Positions 16,640-24,755 of a DNA stretch of 64,000 bases are shown here, piece after piece. The position numbers and the translations under genes are program-made. Position 1 is the stretch's first letter. The number at the start of each line of letters is the position of its first letter. The notes under the pieces are model-generated. The model searched no databases and had not been told where the DNA came from. It was given only the letters and a program-made list of their open reading frames with translations. Source of the DNA: JAFGVL01 sp031553685 (GTDB taxonomy: Bacteria > Bacteroidota > Bacteroidia > Bacteroidales > Paludibacteraceae); NCBI GenBank assembly GCA_031553685.1, contig JAVBLE010000053.1, positions 1 through 64,000 on the forward strand, in the 5' to 3' direction.

Positions 16640-17040
16640 TTAAAACAATAGAATAATTTGTTGATAGTTTTTTGATAGAAAGAGAAAAATTCTGAAAACT
16701 ATTTTTGCAGATTTCAACGGCGTATTTTTATAGTTGGAAATTTGAAAACACCAAAAAAGTTAGCCTCTTTTTTTCAGAAAAGTTTTCAGTATGGTTTTTC
16801 AACTTTATCAAAAATTCATTGCACAAAACTTACTAACTTTGTACAGAATTAACAACATGTTGATAAAAAACAAAAGGAACTAATTTTCAATCTTTTCATC
16901 GAAATATTCGTGTTGATTATTTCCCTTTTTAGTCTGAAAAATGATATTTCCAAATAAAACCGGAAAAAGTTATTCGTATTATCAACAGGCTATCATAATC
17001 AGTATTTAGATTTTTAAATTTTCTATTTTTTCTATTTAAT
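16640..17040. other. AT-rich non-coding region with DnaA-box-like sites
   Basis: About 400 bp without a gene between the R-M operon and nadA. It is very AT-rich and contains TGTTGATAA (16858-16866), TTATCAACA (16979-16987, the same 9-mer on the other strand), a third related site TTGTTGATAG (16658-16667) and TTTATCAAAA near 16804. TTATCAACA is one mismatch from the DnaA box TTATCCACA. Together with the parS-like cluster 7 kb away this makes an origin conceivable, but long AT-rich leaders also occur without one. Confidence 0.3.
16834..16841 (+). promoter_or_regulatory. TAnnTTTG promoter upstream of nadA
   Basis: TAACTTTG, a good -7 box, but about 205 nt before the nadA start, which implies a long leader if it is used for that gene. 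Confidence 0.4.
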
Positions 17041-17046
17041 AATAAT

Positions 17047-18021
17047 ATGAACTCGGATTTGTTGAAAAACGGTTTTGTAGATATACCGATATCAAAAAAT
17101 ATTGATTTATCCGCAGAAATCCGTAAACTTTGTAAGGAAAAAAATGCTGTGATCATGGCTCATTATTATCAGCCAAATGATATTCAAGATATTGCCGACC
17201 ATATTGGCGACAGTTTAGCATTGGCACAATGGGCAAAAAATACGGATGCCGATATTATTGTGTTGTGTGGTGTGCATTTTATGGGCGAAACGGCTAAAAT
17301 TCTTTCTCCTCATAAAAAAGTATTAATACCCGATTTGAACGCCGGTTGTTCGCTTGCCGATAGTTGCCCGGCAGATAAATTTGAGGAATTTGTAAAAGCC
17401 TATCCCGATCATACGGTTATTTCGTATGTAAACACAACCGCTGCGGTGAAGGCACTAACCGATGTGGTAGTAACTTCGACTAACGCGAAGAAAATTGTCG
17501 ATCAATTTCCACAAGATGCTAAATTGATTTTTGGTCCTGATCGTAATTTGGGCAATTATATCAACAGTATTACAGGGCGTGATATGTTGCTTTGGGATGG
17601 CGCTTGCCATGTACACGAACAGTTTTCGCTCGAAAAAATATTGGAACTGAAAAAACAACATCCTGAAGCTTTGATTTTGGCTCATCCCGAATGTAAAAAG
17701 CCTATCCTGATGATTGCCGATCATATTGGAAGTACGCAATCATTACTGAATTATACCGTTTCATCGGATAAAACGCAGTTTATTGTAGTTACCGAAAGCG
17801 GCATTATTCACGAAATGCGCAAAAAGAGCCCCAATAAAGAGTTTATTCCGGCTCCACCTATCGACAGCTCGTGTGGATGCAACGAATGTAATTTTATGCG
17901 GTTAAATACGCTCGAAAAGCTATATAATTGCTTGAAGTATGAACAGCCTGAAATAACAATAGATGAAAATCTTCGATTAAAAGCGGAGAAATCTATTTTA
18001 AGAATGTTGGAAATGAGTTAA
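17047..18021 (+). CDS. nadA: Quinolinate synthase
   Basis: A protein of 324 residues that condenses iminoaspartate with dihydroxyacetone phosphate to quinolinate in NAD synthesis. Conserved parts: AHYYQPNDIQDIADHIGDS (about 38-56), the Fe-S ligands Cys in VLCGVHFMGETAKIL, CSLADSCPADKF and the C-terminal CGCNECNFM region, plus PECKKP. The 4Fe-4S cluster and length are as usual. nadB and nadC are not in this window. Confidence 0.96.
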   Translation: MNSDLLKNGFVDIPISKNIDLSAEIRKLCKEKNAVIMAHYYQPNDIQDIADHIGDSLALAQWAKNTDADIIVLCGVHFMGETAKILSPHKKVLIPDLNAGCSLADSCPADKFEEFVKAYPDHTVISYVNTTAAVKALTDVVVTSTNAKKIVDQFPQDAKLIFGPDRNLGNYINSITGRDMLLWDGACHVHEQFSLEKILELKKQHPEALILAHPECKKPILMIADHIGSTQSLLNYTVSSDKTQFIVVTESGIIHEMRKKSPNKEFIPAPPIDSSCGCNECNFMRLNTLEKLYNCLKYEQPEITIDENLRLKAEKSILRMLEMS

Positions 18022-18148
18022 TAAACAGACAAAAGAATAAAAATTTTAGAGTAAAGACAAAATAAATTTAAAATAGGAGCAAGAAAAGTCTGTATAAATT
18101 ATAAATTATTATTTTATAATAATTATCTTTACATAAAATTTATATTTT

Positions 18149-19279
18149 ATGCAACAGCAAATTAATCCATTTGTAACAAGCGGATATGTTTCGGCAGAAT
18201 ATTTTTGCGACAGAGAAAATGAAACCACACAATTATTGTCTGAAATAAAAAATGGTAATAATTTGGCGTTGATTTCTACCCGCCGTATGGGCAAAACCGG
18301 ATTGATACAACATTGTTTTCATCAACCGGATATACAAAAAAACTACTACACTTTTTTTGTTGATATCTATGCTTCAAAATCTTTGCGCGACTTTGTTCTT
18401 TCGCTTAGTAAAGTGATTTTAGAAAGCCTAAAACCTTTTGGCAAAAAGGCTTTGGAAAGCTTTTGGCTGACAGTAAAATCCCTTCAATCAAGTATTTCGT
18501 TTGATGTTTCGGGCAATCCGTCGTTTAATGTCGGACTGGGCGATATTCAATCGTCGGAAACTACTTTGGACGAGATATTTTCGTATTTATCCAAAGCAAA
18601 TAAACCTTGCCTTGTGGCTATCGACGAATTTCAACAGATAGCCCAATATGCAGAAAAAAATGTGGAAGCCATACTTCGTTCTTATATTCAACATTGCACC
18701 AATGCAAAATTTATTTTTGCCGGCAGTCAGCGACATGTTATGGGAAATATGTTTTTAAGCCCTTCCCGACCATTTTATCAAAGTGTTTCGATGATGCACT
18801 TGGAGGCTATTCCTTTCGATGAATACGATACTTTTGCTACGCGTCATTTCAATTTGGCACAAAAGCAAATTACATCCGGTACCATAAAAATTATTTATAC
18901 TAAATTTGAAGGAATTACCTGGTATATGCAAAAAATTCTGAATGAGCTTTATGCAAATACTCCGGAAGGAAAAACATGTGATGAAAAAATGTTGGATGAT
19001 GCTGTCCGGAAAATTGTAGATTCATATAAATATGTGTATCAGGAAACGCTTTTTCGCCTGCCCGAAAAACAAAAGGAATTGCTAATAGCCATAACCAAAG
19101 AAGGAAAAGCAAAATCTTTGACTTCGAGTCAATTTGTGCAAAAGTATAAATTAAGTTCATCCAGTTCTGTACAGGCAGCATTGAAAGGTTTGTTGGAAAA
19201 AGATTTTATTACCGTCGAAAAAGATGAATATCAGATATATGATAAGTTTTTAGGCATTTTTTTACAAGAAAATTATTGA
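18149..19279 (+). CDS. AAA-type ATPase, archaeal-ATPase-like
   Basis: A protein of 376 residues of the P-loop ATPase class often annotated as archaeal-type ATPase or ATP-binding protein. N-terminal NPFVTSGYVSAEYFCDRENE is typical; Walker A is STRRMGKT (43-50) and Walker B is CLVAIDEFQQI (about 152-162), followed by a sensor region KFIFAGSQRHVM. The C-terminal 100 residues look like a winged-helix domain (VQKYKLSSSSSVQAALKGLLEKDFI). Its role is unknown; relatives are linked to mobile or stress functions. rdgB starts 3 nt downstream. Confidence 0.85.
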   Translation: MQQQINPFVTSGYVSAEYFCDRENETTQLLSEIKNGNNLALISTRRMGKTGLIQHCFHQPDIQKNYYTFFVDIYASKSLRDFVLSLSKVILESLKPFGKKALESFWLTVKSLQSSISFDVSGNPSFNVGLGDIQSSETTLDEIFSYLSKANKPCLVAIDEFQQIAQYAEKNVEAILRSYIQHCTNAKFIFAGSQRHVMGNMFLSPSRPFYQSVSMMHLEAIPFDEYDTFATRHFNLAQKQITSGTIKIIYTKFEGITWYMQKILNELYANTPEGKTCDEKMLDDAVRKIVDSYKYVYQETLFRLPEKQKELLIAITKEGKAKSLTSSQFVQKYKLSSSSSVQAALKGLLEKDFITVEKDEYQIYDKFLGIFLQENY

Positions 19280-19282
19280 TAA

Positions 19283-19861
19283 ATGACACAAAAAGAAATC
19301 GTTTTTGCTACGAATAATGCGCATAAATTGCACGAAGTAGCTACACTGTTAGGAGAAGATTATAAAGTATTAGGATTAAAAGATATTGGCTGTACCGAAG
19401 ATATCCCCGAAACAGCCGAAACTTTGGAAGGAAATGCACTGATTAAAGCACAATATGTATTCGATAAATACGGGAAAAATTGCTTCTCGGATGATACCGG
19501 TTTGGAGGTAGAGGCGTTGAATAATGAGCCGGGCGTACATTCGGCACGCTATGCGGGCGAAGATAAAGATGCCAATGCCAACATGAATAAATTACTCGAA
19601 AAACTACAAGATAAAGAAAACCGAAAAGCACGGTTTCGTACGGTGATTGCGCTAATAATTGACGGAAGAGAAACGCTTTTCAACGGCGAAGTTCGAGGGC
19701 AAATTATTAAAGAAAAACGCGGCGGAGAAGGGTTTGGTTATGACCCAATCTTTATGCCCGAAGGCTACACACAAACCTTTGCTGAACTGTCATTGAGCGA
19801 AAAAAATAAAATTAGTCATCGTGCTTTGGCTGTGCAACAACTGATTTCGTATTTGAAGTGA
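19283..19861 (+). CDS. rdgB: Non-canonical purine NTP pyrophosphatase
   Basis: A protein of 192 residues of the HAM1/RdgB family, which hydrolyses ITP, dITP and XTP and so cleans the nucleotide pool. Seen: VFATNNAHKLHEV at the N-terminus, SDDTGLEVEALNNEPGVHSARYAG around 70-95, GFGYDPIF and the C-terminal SHRALAVQQL. It is tightly packed behind the ATPase gene, then followed by a 350-bp non-coding stretch that holds structured RNA copy 2. Confidence 0.95.
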   Translation: MTQKEIVFATNNAHKLHEVATLLGEDYKVLGLKDIGCTEDIPETAETLEGNALIKAQYVFDKYGKNCFSDDTGLEVEALNNEPGVHSARYAGEDKDANANMNKLLEKLQDKENRKARFRTVIALIIDGRETLFNGEVRGQIIKEKRGGEGFGYDPIFMPEGYTQTFAELSLSEKNKISHRALAVQQLISYLK

Positions 19862-19901
19862 TTATTAAAAAAATAATCAAACAGATAATTAATTTTATTA
19901 A

Positions 19902-19909
19902 TACATTTG
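19902..19909 (+). promoter_or_regulatory. TAnnTTTG promoter for RNA copy 2
   Basis: TACATTTG, identical to the box before RNA copy 3 (26644-26651) and 38 nt ahead of the first hairpin. Confidence 0.55.
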
Positions 19910-19947
19910 TAATTCAAACAATAAAAAATTATTTGCCTATGAAATAA

Positions 19948-20187
19948 GCGTAAATTATACGCACATTTTGAAAAATAATAGAAAAAGCGTTTAGTTTTTA
20001 TTCCGGTTTTCGAAACTTCGACAATTTCAAAACTACCAAGAGTAAAGTTTTAAACGCTCGTGTCGTTTTAATGGCGCGGGCTTTACTCATTTATTTGGTA
20101 GTTTAGGTAGTCGAAGACCTCGAAAACAGATATTTAGAGTTTTGTCTGCGCTTTTTTATGTGCGTCTGTAAAGTTTTAAGACAAAAC
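19948..20187 (+). ncRNA. Structured RNA leader, copy 2
   Basis: Same architecture as copies 1 and 3. Hairpin GCGTA/TACGC (19948-19962); AAAAAGCG (19982-19989) complementary to CGCTTTTT (20149-20156); GTTTTCGA (20006-20013) with TCGAAAAC (20120-20127); CTTCGAC (20016-20022) with GTCGAAG (20110-20116); AACTACCAA (20031-20039) with TTGGTAGTT (20095-20103); AGTAAAG (20041-20047) with CTTTACT (20081-20087); closing stem GTTTTGTCT (20139-20147) with AGACAAAAC (20179-20187), whose loop holds CGCTTTTT, so the outer helix and the closing stem form a pseudoknot. Each stem differs from the other copies while staying paired. It ends 25 nt before the ATG at 20213. Confidence 0.8.
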
Positions 20188-20212
20188 AATATAAATGCTA
20201 CTAATTTTCATC

Positions 20213-20641
20213 ATGAAAAATAATATTTATATAGCATTATTATTACTCATCACAGGCAGTTGTATTTATGCAACTTGTCGACAGGATGTGATTTTTCTTG
20301 CACCATTTTGCAAAACAAAATTTTTGGAATTGATTAAAATAAATATTCAATATCAAAATAAGAATGTTTTTAGTTATTTTCTGCTTTTTTGTTTGCCTGA
20401 TGTGCTTTGGTATATTGCATTGTTAATGATACAAATACCATTCTACAATCGAAGTGCCACCAATAAAATTTTATTTTATATGGCAGCGGTTTTGCCGTTT
20501 GTTTTTGAGTTTTTACAATACTTCAAGATATTTGCGGGAACTTTCGATATAACAGATATAATTTTCTATTTATTAACATTTTTAATTTTTTTAATCGTAT
20601 GGAAAAGAAAACAACTAATATTATTTTGCAAATCTTATTGA
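20213..20641 (+). CDS. VanZ-like membrane protein
   Basis: A protein of 142 residues with about four membrane segments. The parts FLLFCLPDVLWYIALLMIQ and VLPFVFEFLQYFKIFAGTFDITDIIFYLLTF match the VanZ-like pattern (FEFLQ then D-x-x-D). Some VanZ proteins confer teicoplanin tolerance, but most are of unknown role. An upstream ATG at 20195 is in frame; the one at 20213 is preferred because it gives a proper charged start (MKNNIYIALLLL) and the same 22-26 nt distance from the RNA closing stem as in the other two copies. The next gene overlaps its 3' end by 43 nt. Confidence 0.75.
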   Translation: MKNNIYIALLLLITGSCIYATCRQDVIFLAPFCKTKFLELIKINIQYQNKNVFSYFLLFCLPDVLWYIALLMIQIPFYNRSATNKILFYMAAVLPFVFEFLQYFKIFAGTFDITDIIFYLLTFLIFLIVWKRKQLILFCKSY

Positions 20642-20970
20642 TAGGAATTTTTGCATTCATTGCTTTAGGAAGTGCCACTTCTTATAATGGATATCAAACA
20701 AAAAGTCAATTAGAAAATTTGCTGGGAAAGCCTATTGCTGCTGCATTACAACAATTCGGGCCACAGTCTTATGTAAGTGACGATGGTCAGGGAGGAAAAA
20801 TTTACACATGGGAAAATAATGCAGGCACTACTGCAAAAGAAAAAACAGATAGAGGTTGGGGCAACAATTCTAAATGGGAAACTTCGAGTAATTATTGTAA
20901 AAAATACATATATGTGAATTCGGGAGGCACAATATATTACTGGAGATGGGAAGGCAATCATTGTGAGTAA
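20599..20970 (+). CDS. Small exported or anchored protein, unknown
   Basis: A protein of 123 residues with one N-terminal hydrophobic segment (IILQILLIGIFAFIALGSA) and a small mature domain. The part LLGKPIAAALQQFGPQSYVSDDGQGGKIYTWE has the shape of SmpA/OmlA-type repeats (Gly-Pro turn, then G-x-x-Y strand), but I cannot assign it firmly. Two Cys (NYCKKY and the penultimate Cys) may form a disulfide. It overlaps the VanZ-like gene, so it is translated from the same transcript and lies under the same RNA leader. A strong terminator follows 10 nt after the stop. Confidence 0.75.
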   Translation: MEKKTTNIILQILLIGIFAFIALGSATSYNGYQTKSQLENLLGKPIAAALQQFGPQSYVSDDGQGGKIYTWENNAGTTAKEKTDRGWGNNSKWETSSNYCKKYIYVNSGGTIYYWRWEGNHCE

Positions 20971-20979
20971 ACTAAAAAA

Positions 20980-21013
20980 GACTTGCTAAGTTTTTAAAAC
21001 TTAGCAAGTCTTT
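20980..21013 (+). terminator. Intrinsic terminator of the VanZ-like operon
   Basis: Stem GACTTGCTAAG/CTTAGCAAGTC followed by TTTC; strong stem of 11 bp. Confidence 0.75.
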
Positions 21014-21067
21014 CATTTAAAATATTTTATCATTTTCAGTGCAATCAGTGTAATCCGTGGACTTAAT

Positions 21068-21844
21068 TTATAAATTAGCTTTCAATCCACCAATCACTGC
21101 ACGAGTAAAGCCGTTGTCTTCCATTGCATTCAGCCCTTTAATAGTCCAGCCGCCGGGCGTGGTCACTTTATCTATTTCCACTTCGGGGTGCGAATTGTTT
21201 TGCAAGATAAGTTCGGCGGCACCTTTCATCGTTTGAGCAACCATTTCGGTAGCCGTTTCGGGTTTGAAGCCTAATTCTACTGCGCCTTCGACTGCTGCAC
21301 GAAGGTAACGCAAGGCATACGCAATACCGCACGAAGCCACCGAAGTAGCCGCGCCCATCAAGCTTTCGGGAATTAATGTCGCTTTTCCGAGTTTCGAAAA
21401 TAACTCCACAATCAGCTTTTCCTGCTCGTTGTCGGCATTTTGCGAAGCAACAAGCGTCATACTTTCGTTGAGCGAAATAGCCGTGTTAGGCATGATCCGA
21501 AACAAGGTTACCTCCTCTCCCACTATTTTCGAAATCGACTCGAAATCGACACCGGCAGCCACCGACACCAAGATTTTGTTTTCCGTCATCAAATCCGAAA
21601 GATCTTCGAGCACAGGCTGTACTAACCAAGGTTTTACTGCCAAAATAACAATGTCGGCTTTTTTGGCGGCTTCGATATTGTTATTGGTTGTTTGCAGGTT
21701 GGGGAATTTTTCTTTCAAGGCAGAAAGATTTTTGGCGTCGATATCCGATATAATCAGGTCGCTTTCGTTGATTGCCTTGCTCGAAAGCAACCCGTTGGCA
21801 ATGGCGCTTCCGATATTTCCTATTCCGATGATTGATAATTGCAT
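21068..21844 (-). CDS. proC: Pyrroline-5-carboxylate reductase
   Basis: A protein of 258 residues catalysing the last step of proline synthesis with NAD(P)H. The Rossmann motif IGIGNIGSAIANGLL opens the protein; ILAVKPWLVQPVL, NTAISLNESMTLV and the C-terminal VTTPGGWTIKGLNAMEDNGFTRAV carry the substrate site. The start at 21844 (MQLSIIGIG) is chosen because the longer frame to 21874 adds ten residues that do not fit the family. Its promoter faces that of the glycosylase gene. Confidence 0.95.
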   Translation of the reverse strand: MQLSIIGIGNIGSAIANGLLSSKAINESDLIISDIDAKNLSALKEKFPNLQTTNNNIEAAKKADIVILAVKPWLVQPVLEDLSDLMTENKILVSVAAGVDFESISKIVGEEVTLFRIMPNTAISLNESMTLVASQNADNEQEKLIVELFSKLGKATLIPESLMGAATSVASCGIAYALRYLRAAVEGAVELGFKPETATEMVAQTMKGAAELILQNNSHPEVEIDKVTTPGGWTIKGLNAMEDNGFTRAVIGGLKANL

Positions 21845-21859
21845 AATGATTAAATTTAA

Positions 21860-21950
21860 TCTCTCGCAGATCACGCTAATTTTCGCAGATTTAAATCTTA
21901 TCTGCGCTTATCTGTGCAATCTGCGGGAAAATGTTTTTATTATTATTTTC
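21860..21950. repeat. Interspersed CGCAGAT/ATCTGCG repeat
   Basis: Between proC and the glycosylase gene lies a stretch with repeated CGCAGAT and ATCTGCG words (CTCGCAGATCACGC, TTTTCGCAGATTT, ATCTGCGCTTATCTGTGC, ATCTGCGGGAAAATG). Related words occur in the duplicated block at 29417-29525 and 30520-30619, so this seems to be a diffuse interspersed repeat family. Confidence 0.45.
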
Positions 21951-21972
21951 TAAATGATTAAAAGATTCTTAG

Positions 21973-21980
21973 CAAAGGTA
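21973..21980 (-). promoter_or_regulatory. TAnnTTTG promoter of proC
   Basis: The reverse strand reads TACCTTTG. It is only 2 bp from the divergent box at 21983-21990, but about 130 nt from the proC start. Confidence 0.4.
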
Positions 21981-21982
21981 AT

Positions 21983-21990
21983 TATTTTTG
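21983..21990 (+). promoter_or_regulatory. TAnnTTTG promoter of the glycosylase gene
   Basis: TATTTTTG, 16 nt before the ATG at 22007. Confidence 0.45.
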
Positions 21991-22006
21991 CAAAAAATAC
22001 AGATTT

Positions 22007-22513
22007 ATGTCCCGATTACCCCTTTCGTTTTTCACCCGCGAAGCAATCGAAGTAGCTCCTCTCCTGTTGGGCAAAAAATTGGTCAGGATTGTTGATGGCG
22101 ATCGAAAAGAATATATCATAACCGAAACAGAAGCCTATCTGGGCGAAGAAGATTTGGCATGCCATGCTGCCAAAGGTCGCACGGCACGGACAGAAGTGAT
22201 GTACCGCGAGGGTGGGGCGGTGTATGTATATTTGATTTACGGCATGTATTGGATGCTCAATTTTGTAACCGGCAAACCCGATTGTCCGCAAGCAGTCCTT
22301 ATACGAGGAATCACCGGATTTGATGGTCCGGGCAAATTAGGGAAAGAATTGCGGCTTGATAAATCGTTTTACGGCGAAGATTTATTTACTTCCAAACGGC
22401 TTTGGGTAGAAGATGCACCAGAGGTTACGGCTTATATTACCAAGCCTCGCGTAGGAATTGACTATGCCGGCGAGTGGAAAGACAAGCCATTGCGGTTTAT
22501 TCTTGTTGTGTGA
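22007..22513 (+). CDS. 3-methyladenine DNA glycosylase (AAG family)
   Basis: A protein of 168 residues of the Mpg/AAG family, which removes alkylated purines in base excision repair. Conserved parts: the N-terminal LPLSFFTREAIEVAPLLLGKKLV, TETEAYLGEEDLACHAAKGRTART with the catalytic Glu, the YVYLIYGMYWMLNFVTG strand, VLIRGI and GPGKLGKEL. Somewhat shorter than many homologues (about 190-200) but with all blocks present. Three spaced palindromes follow downstream. Confidence 0.93.
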   Translation: MSRLPLSFFTREAIEVAPLLLGKKLVRIVDGDRKEYIITETEAYLGEEDLACHAAKGRTARTEVMYREGGAVYVYLIYGMYWMLNFVTGKPDCPQAVLIRGITGFDGPGKLGKELRLDKSFYGEDLFTSKRLWVEDAPEVTAYITKPRVGIDYAGEWKDKPLRFILVV

Positions 22514-22540
22514 AACCCCCAAATACTATTCAAAAGCCCC

Positions 22541-22724
22541 TTCGGAAATTCCGAAAGCGTAAAAATTTCAGCGTTTATTGTTTCTCACAACTGTACAAAG
22601 CACCAAATAACAAATATTCTTTCCACCGGAAATTCCGAAAATTAAAAAACCAAAGCATTCAGCCTTTCTCACACAATAGAAAGCACAAAAATTAAGTATA
22701 TGTTTCGTTCGGAAATTCCGAAGT
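22541..22724. repeat. Spaced palindromes CGGAAATTCCG, period 83-84 bp
   Basis: The 11-mer CGGAAATTCCG lies at 22543-22553, 22627-22637 and 22710-22720. In the first and third copies it is the core of a longer palindrome (TTCGGAAATTCCGAA). The spacers are also related: both contain TTTCTCACA and AAAGCAC in the same places, so this is a degenerate 84-bp tandem repeat with a palindromic core. It is located after the glycosylase gene and before the converging thiN gene; no frame of note is present. Confidence 0.75.
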
Positions 22725-22776
22725 TTTTATTCACTTAACAGTGGCAAAATATTCTCTCTATCTAAAAAAAAGACCT

Positions 22777-23415
22777 CTAATAAGCCCGAAAGACCAACAC
22801 TTTCCCTCGATCCATTTCAATAGTAAAACGATCCATCAATGCTTCGTTGAGCGTACCCTCCCACCATGAGGACAGTTTACGGTTACGGATAGGATATAAT
22901 AAGTTTTCGGTGTTAAGAATGGTGTCTGGAGTGAGGCTAAAAATGGAAATTTGTTGTCTGGCGCGGCTTTCAAAAACAGTAGTTTCGCTGATAGCTGTAA
23001 ACACACCATAATCCGTAAGCATTTGTATTTGGCACAGTTTAGCATAATCTGCCAACAGCGATATATTTCCCAGCGTGTGGTCTTCGCGCTTGCCGGTGGC
23101 ACCAAGAATGGTTATTTTATCCCAACCTTTATTTACACAAAATTGTATAGCTTTGGTCAGGTCGTTAATTTCCTGGTCAGTGTTTTGGTGTAAAATATGT
23201 TTGTATTTTTCTTTTATTTCGGCAGAAATACTATCCAAGTCGCCCACAATAAACGAAGGTTCTAAACCGAATTCCAACAACGCATTGGTAGCGCCATCGC
23301 AACTGATAATTCGTGTAGCGTTTTGCAACAATCGGGTAGGAGAGGGGTGCGTTGGAAAAATACCGTCGGCGAGTATTATTGTATCGAAATGTTGCAGGAG
23401 TGGGAGTGGATTCAT
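22777..23415 (-). CDS. thiN: Thiamine pyrophosphokinase
   Basis: A protein of 212 residues that transfers pyrophosphate from ATP to thiamine. Conserved parts: IILADGIFPTHP, CDGATNALLEFGLEPSFIVGDLDSI (metal-binding Asp residues), TDQEINDLTKAIQF, ILGATGKREDHTLGNISLL and the C-terminal SSWWEGTLNEALMDRFTIEMDRGKVLVF. All blocks are present. The DUF4143 ATPase gene ends 11 bp upstream in the same direction, so a shared transcript is likely. Confidence 0.93.
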   Translation of the reverse strand: MNPLPLLQHFDTIILADGIFPTHPSPTRLLQNATRIISCDGATNALLEFGLEPSFIVGDLDSISAEIKEKYKHILHQNTDQEINDLTKAIQFCVNKGWDKITILGATGKREDHTLGNISLLADYAKLCQIQMLTDYGVFTAISETTVFESRARQQISIFSLTPDTILNTENLLYPIRNRKLSSWWEGTLNEALMDRFTIEMDRGKVLVFRAY

Positions 23416-23426
23416 TTTATTGTACT

Positions 23427-24641
23427 TTAAAAATCATTCAACAAAAAATCAGCAATATGTATATGTTGTACGCCTTTGATAGATTCTTTCCAAAAATCAT
23501 CCATTGTTACCACAAATTTTGGAAACTGATCTTTTATTTCCAGAAGTGGATTAAATTCTCTCTCAATCGTATCTTTATTGTCGATTTTGTATGCCACTTG
23601 AACATATATTTTTTTTCCCTGTTTTTCGGCAATAAAATCGATTTCGCGTACTTCCAATTTTCCGACAAAAACATTATATCCACGGCGTTTGAGTTCCAGA
23701 AAAACAATATTTTCCAAAACACCTGCAATTTGTCGATCTTTGTAACCCATTGTGGCATAGAGTAATGAAATATCACCCAAATAAAATTTTTCCTGCGTTT
23801 TTAAAATTTCTTTGCCTTTAATGTCATAACGAGGTACACGATACAGGATAAAAGCTCCCTCGAGTGCATTCAGGTAATTGTAAACGGTATTGATATCAAT
23901 TTTTCGTTGTTGGCTCTTGAAGTAATCCGCTACATTTTTGCCCGAAAAAGTATTGCCAACATTGTCGAAAGCATAGCGCACAATCCGTTCCAAAAGCTCT
24001 ACATCGCGGATATTATATCGTTGAACAGCATCGCGTAAAATGACAGAGGAATAAATATCTTGTACAATTTTATACACTGTTTCTTCACTATAATCGGCTG
24101 TGTGGATAACAGGAAATCCACCCAAACGAAGGTATAAAACAAAGGCGTCTTTTATATTTTGTTCTTTTTCGGGAAAGAAATGTGCCCGAAATTGCAGATA
24201 TTCGGCAAAAGAAAGGGTAAAAACCGAAATTTCAATGTAGCGACCAGCAATGAATGTTGCTAATTCTGATGATAAAAGGTGAGAATTTGAGCCTGTTAGG
24301 TAGATGTCCACATCGAAATCGACAAGGAACGAATTGACAGACTTTTCCCAGCCCTCAACCTCTTGAATTTCGTCTAACAACAAATATGATTTTTTACCTT
24401 TTAGGATATTTGTTTTCACAAATTCGTAAAGTTTTGCCGCATTTTGCAATTCAAAAAACGAAAAACTTTCAAAATTGATGTAAATAATTTGCTCTTCCAA
24501 AACTCCTTTTGATAAAAATTCATCACGCAAAAGCAACAGCACCGACGATTTTCCGCTTCGGCGAATGCCTGTGATAACTTTTATAAACGGCTTGTCTATA
24601 AAGGCTTCCAGTTGGTTTATATATGATATTCTTTCTATCAT
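23427..24641 (-). CDS. DUF4143-type ATPase
   Basis: A protein of 404 residues with an N-terminal AAA domain (Walker A GIRRSGKS in ITGIRRSGKSSVLLLL, Walker B YLLLDEIQEVEGWE, LTGSNSHLLSSELATFIAGRY) and a C-terminal DUF4143 domain that ends in a PD-(D/E)XK-like fold (VREIDFIAEKQGKKIYVQV). These proteins are common in Bacteroidetes; the biological role is unknown. The start at 24641 is taken because the extra upstream residues (MVITIKTIF) lie inside an operator palindrome. Three palindromes at 24650-24755 and a TATTTTTG box on the reverse strand (24668-24675) suggest tight repression. Confidence 0.88.
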   Translation of the reverse strand: MIERISYINQLEAFIDKPFIKVITGIRRSGKSSVLLLLRDEFLSKGVLEEQIIYINFESFSFFELQNAAKLYEFVKTNILKGKKSYLLLDEIQEVEGWEKSVNSFLVDFDVDIYLTGSNSHLLSSELATFIAGRYIEISVFTLSFAEYLQFRAHFFPEKEQNIKDAFVLYLRLGGFPVIHTADYSEETVYKIVQDIYSSVILRDAVQRYNIRDVELLERIVRYAFDNVGNTFSGKNVADYFKSQQRKIDINTVYNYLNALEGAFILYRVPRYDIKGKEILKTQEKFYLGDISLLYATMGYKDRQIAGVLENIVFLELKRRGYNVFVGKLEVREIDFIAEKQGKKIYVQVAYKIDNKDTIEREFNPLLEIKDQFPKFVVTMDDFWKESIKGVQHIHIADFLLNDF

Positions 24642-24649
24642 AAAAATAG

Positions 24650-24755
24650 TTTTTATGGTTATGACCACAAAAATAATTAATTTTTATCGTGTTTTTGTGC
24701 TTACAACCACAAAAACTTTTGGATATTTGTATTTTTTAAGGTTATAACCATAAAA
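24650..24755. promoter_or_regulatory. Three phased operator-like palindromes
   Basis: Three imperfect palindromes of about 24 bp, each a run of T, a core of the type TGGTTATGACCA, and a run of A: 24650-24673, 24692-24715 and 24732-24755. Centres are 42 and 40 bp apart, close to four helical turns, so bound proteins would lie on one face. The first overlaps the probable -7 box of the DUF4143 gene (24668-24675, reverse strand). Confidence 0.7.

Noticed and set aside
22541..22724. CRISPR array
   Set aside because: Repeats are too short, spacers of about 72 bp are similar to each other, and no cas genes are near.
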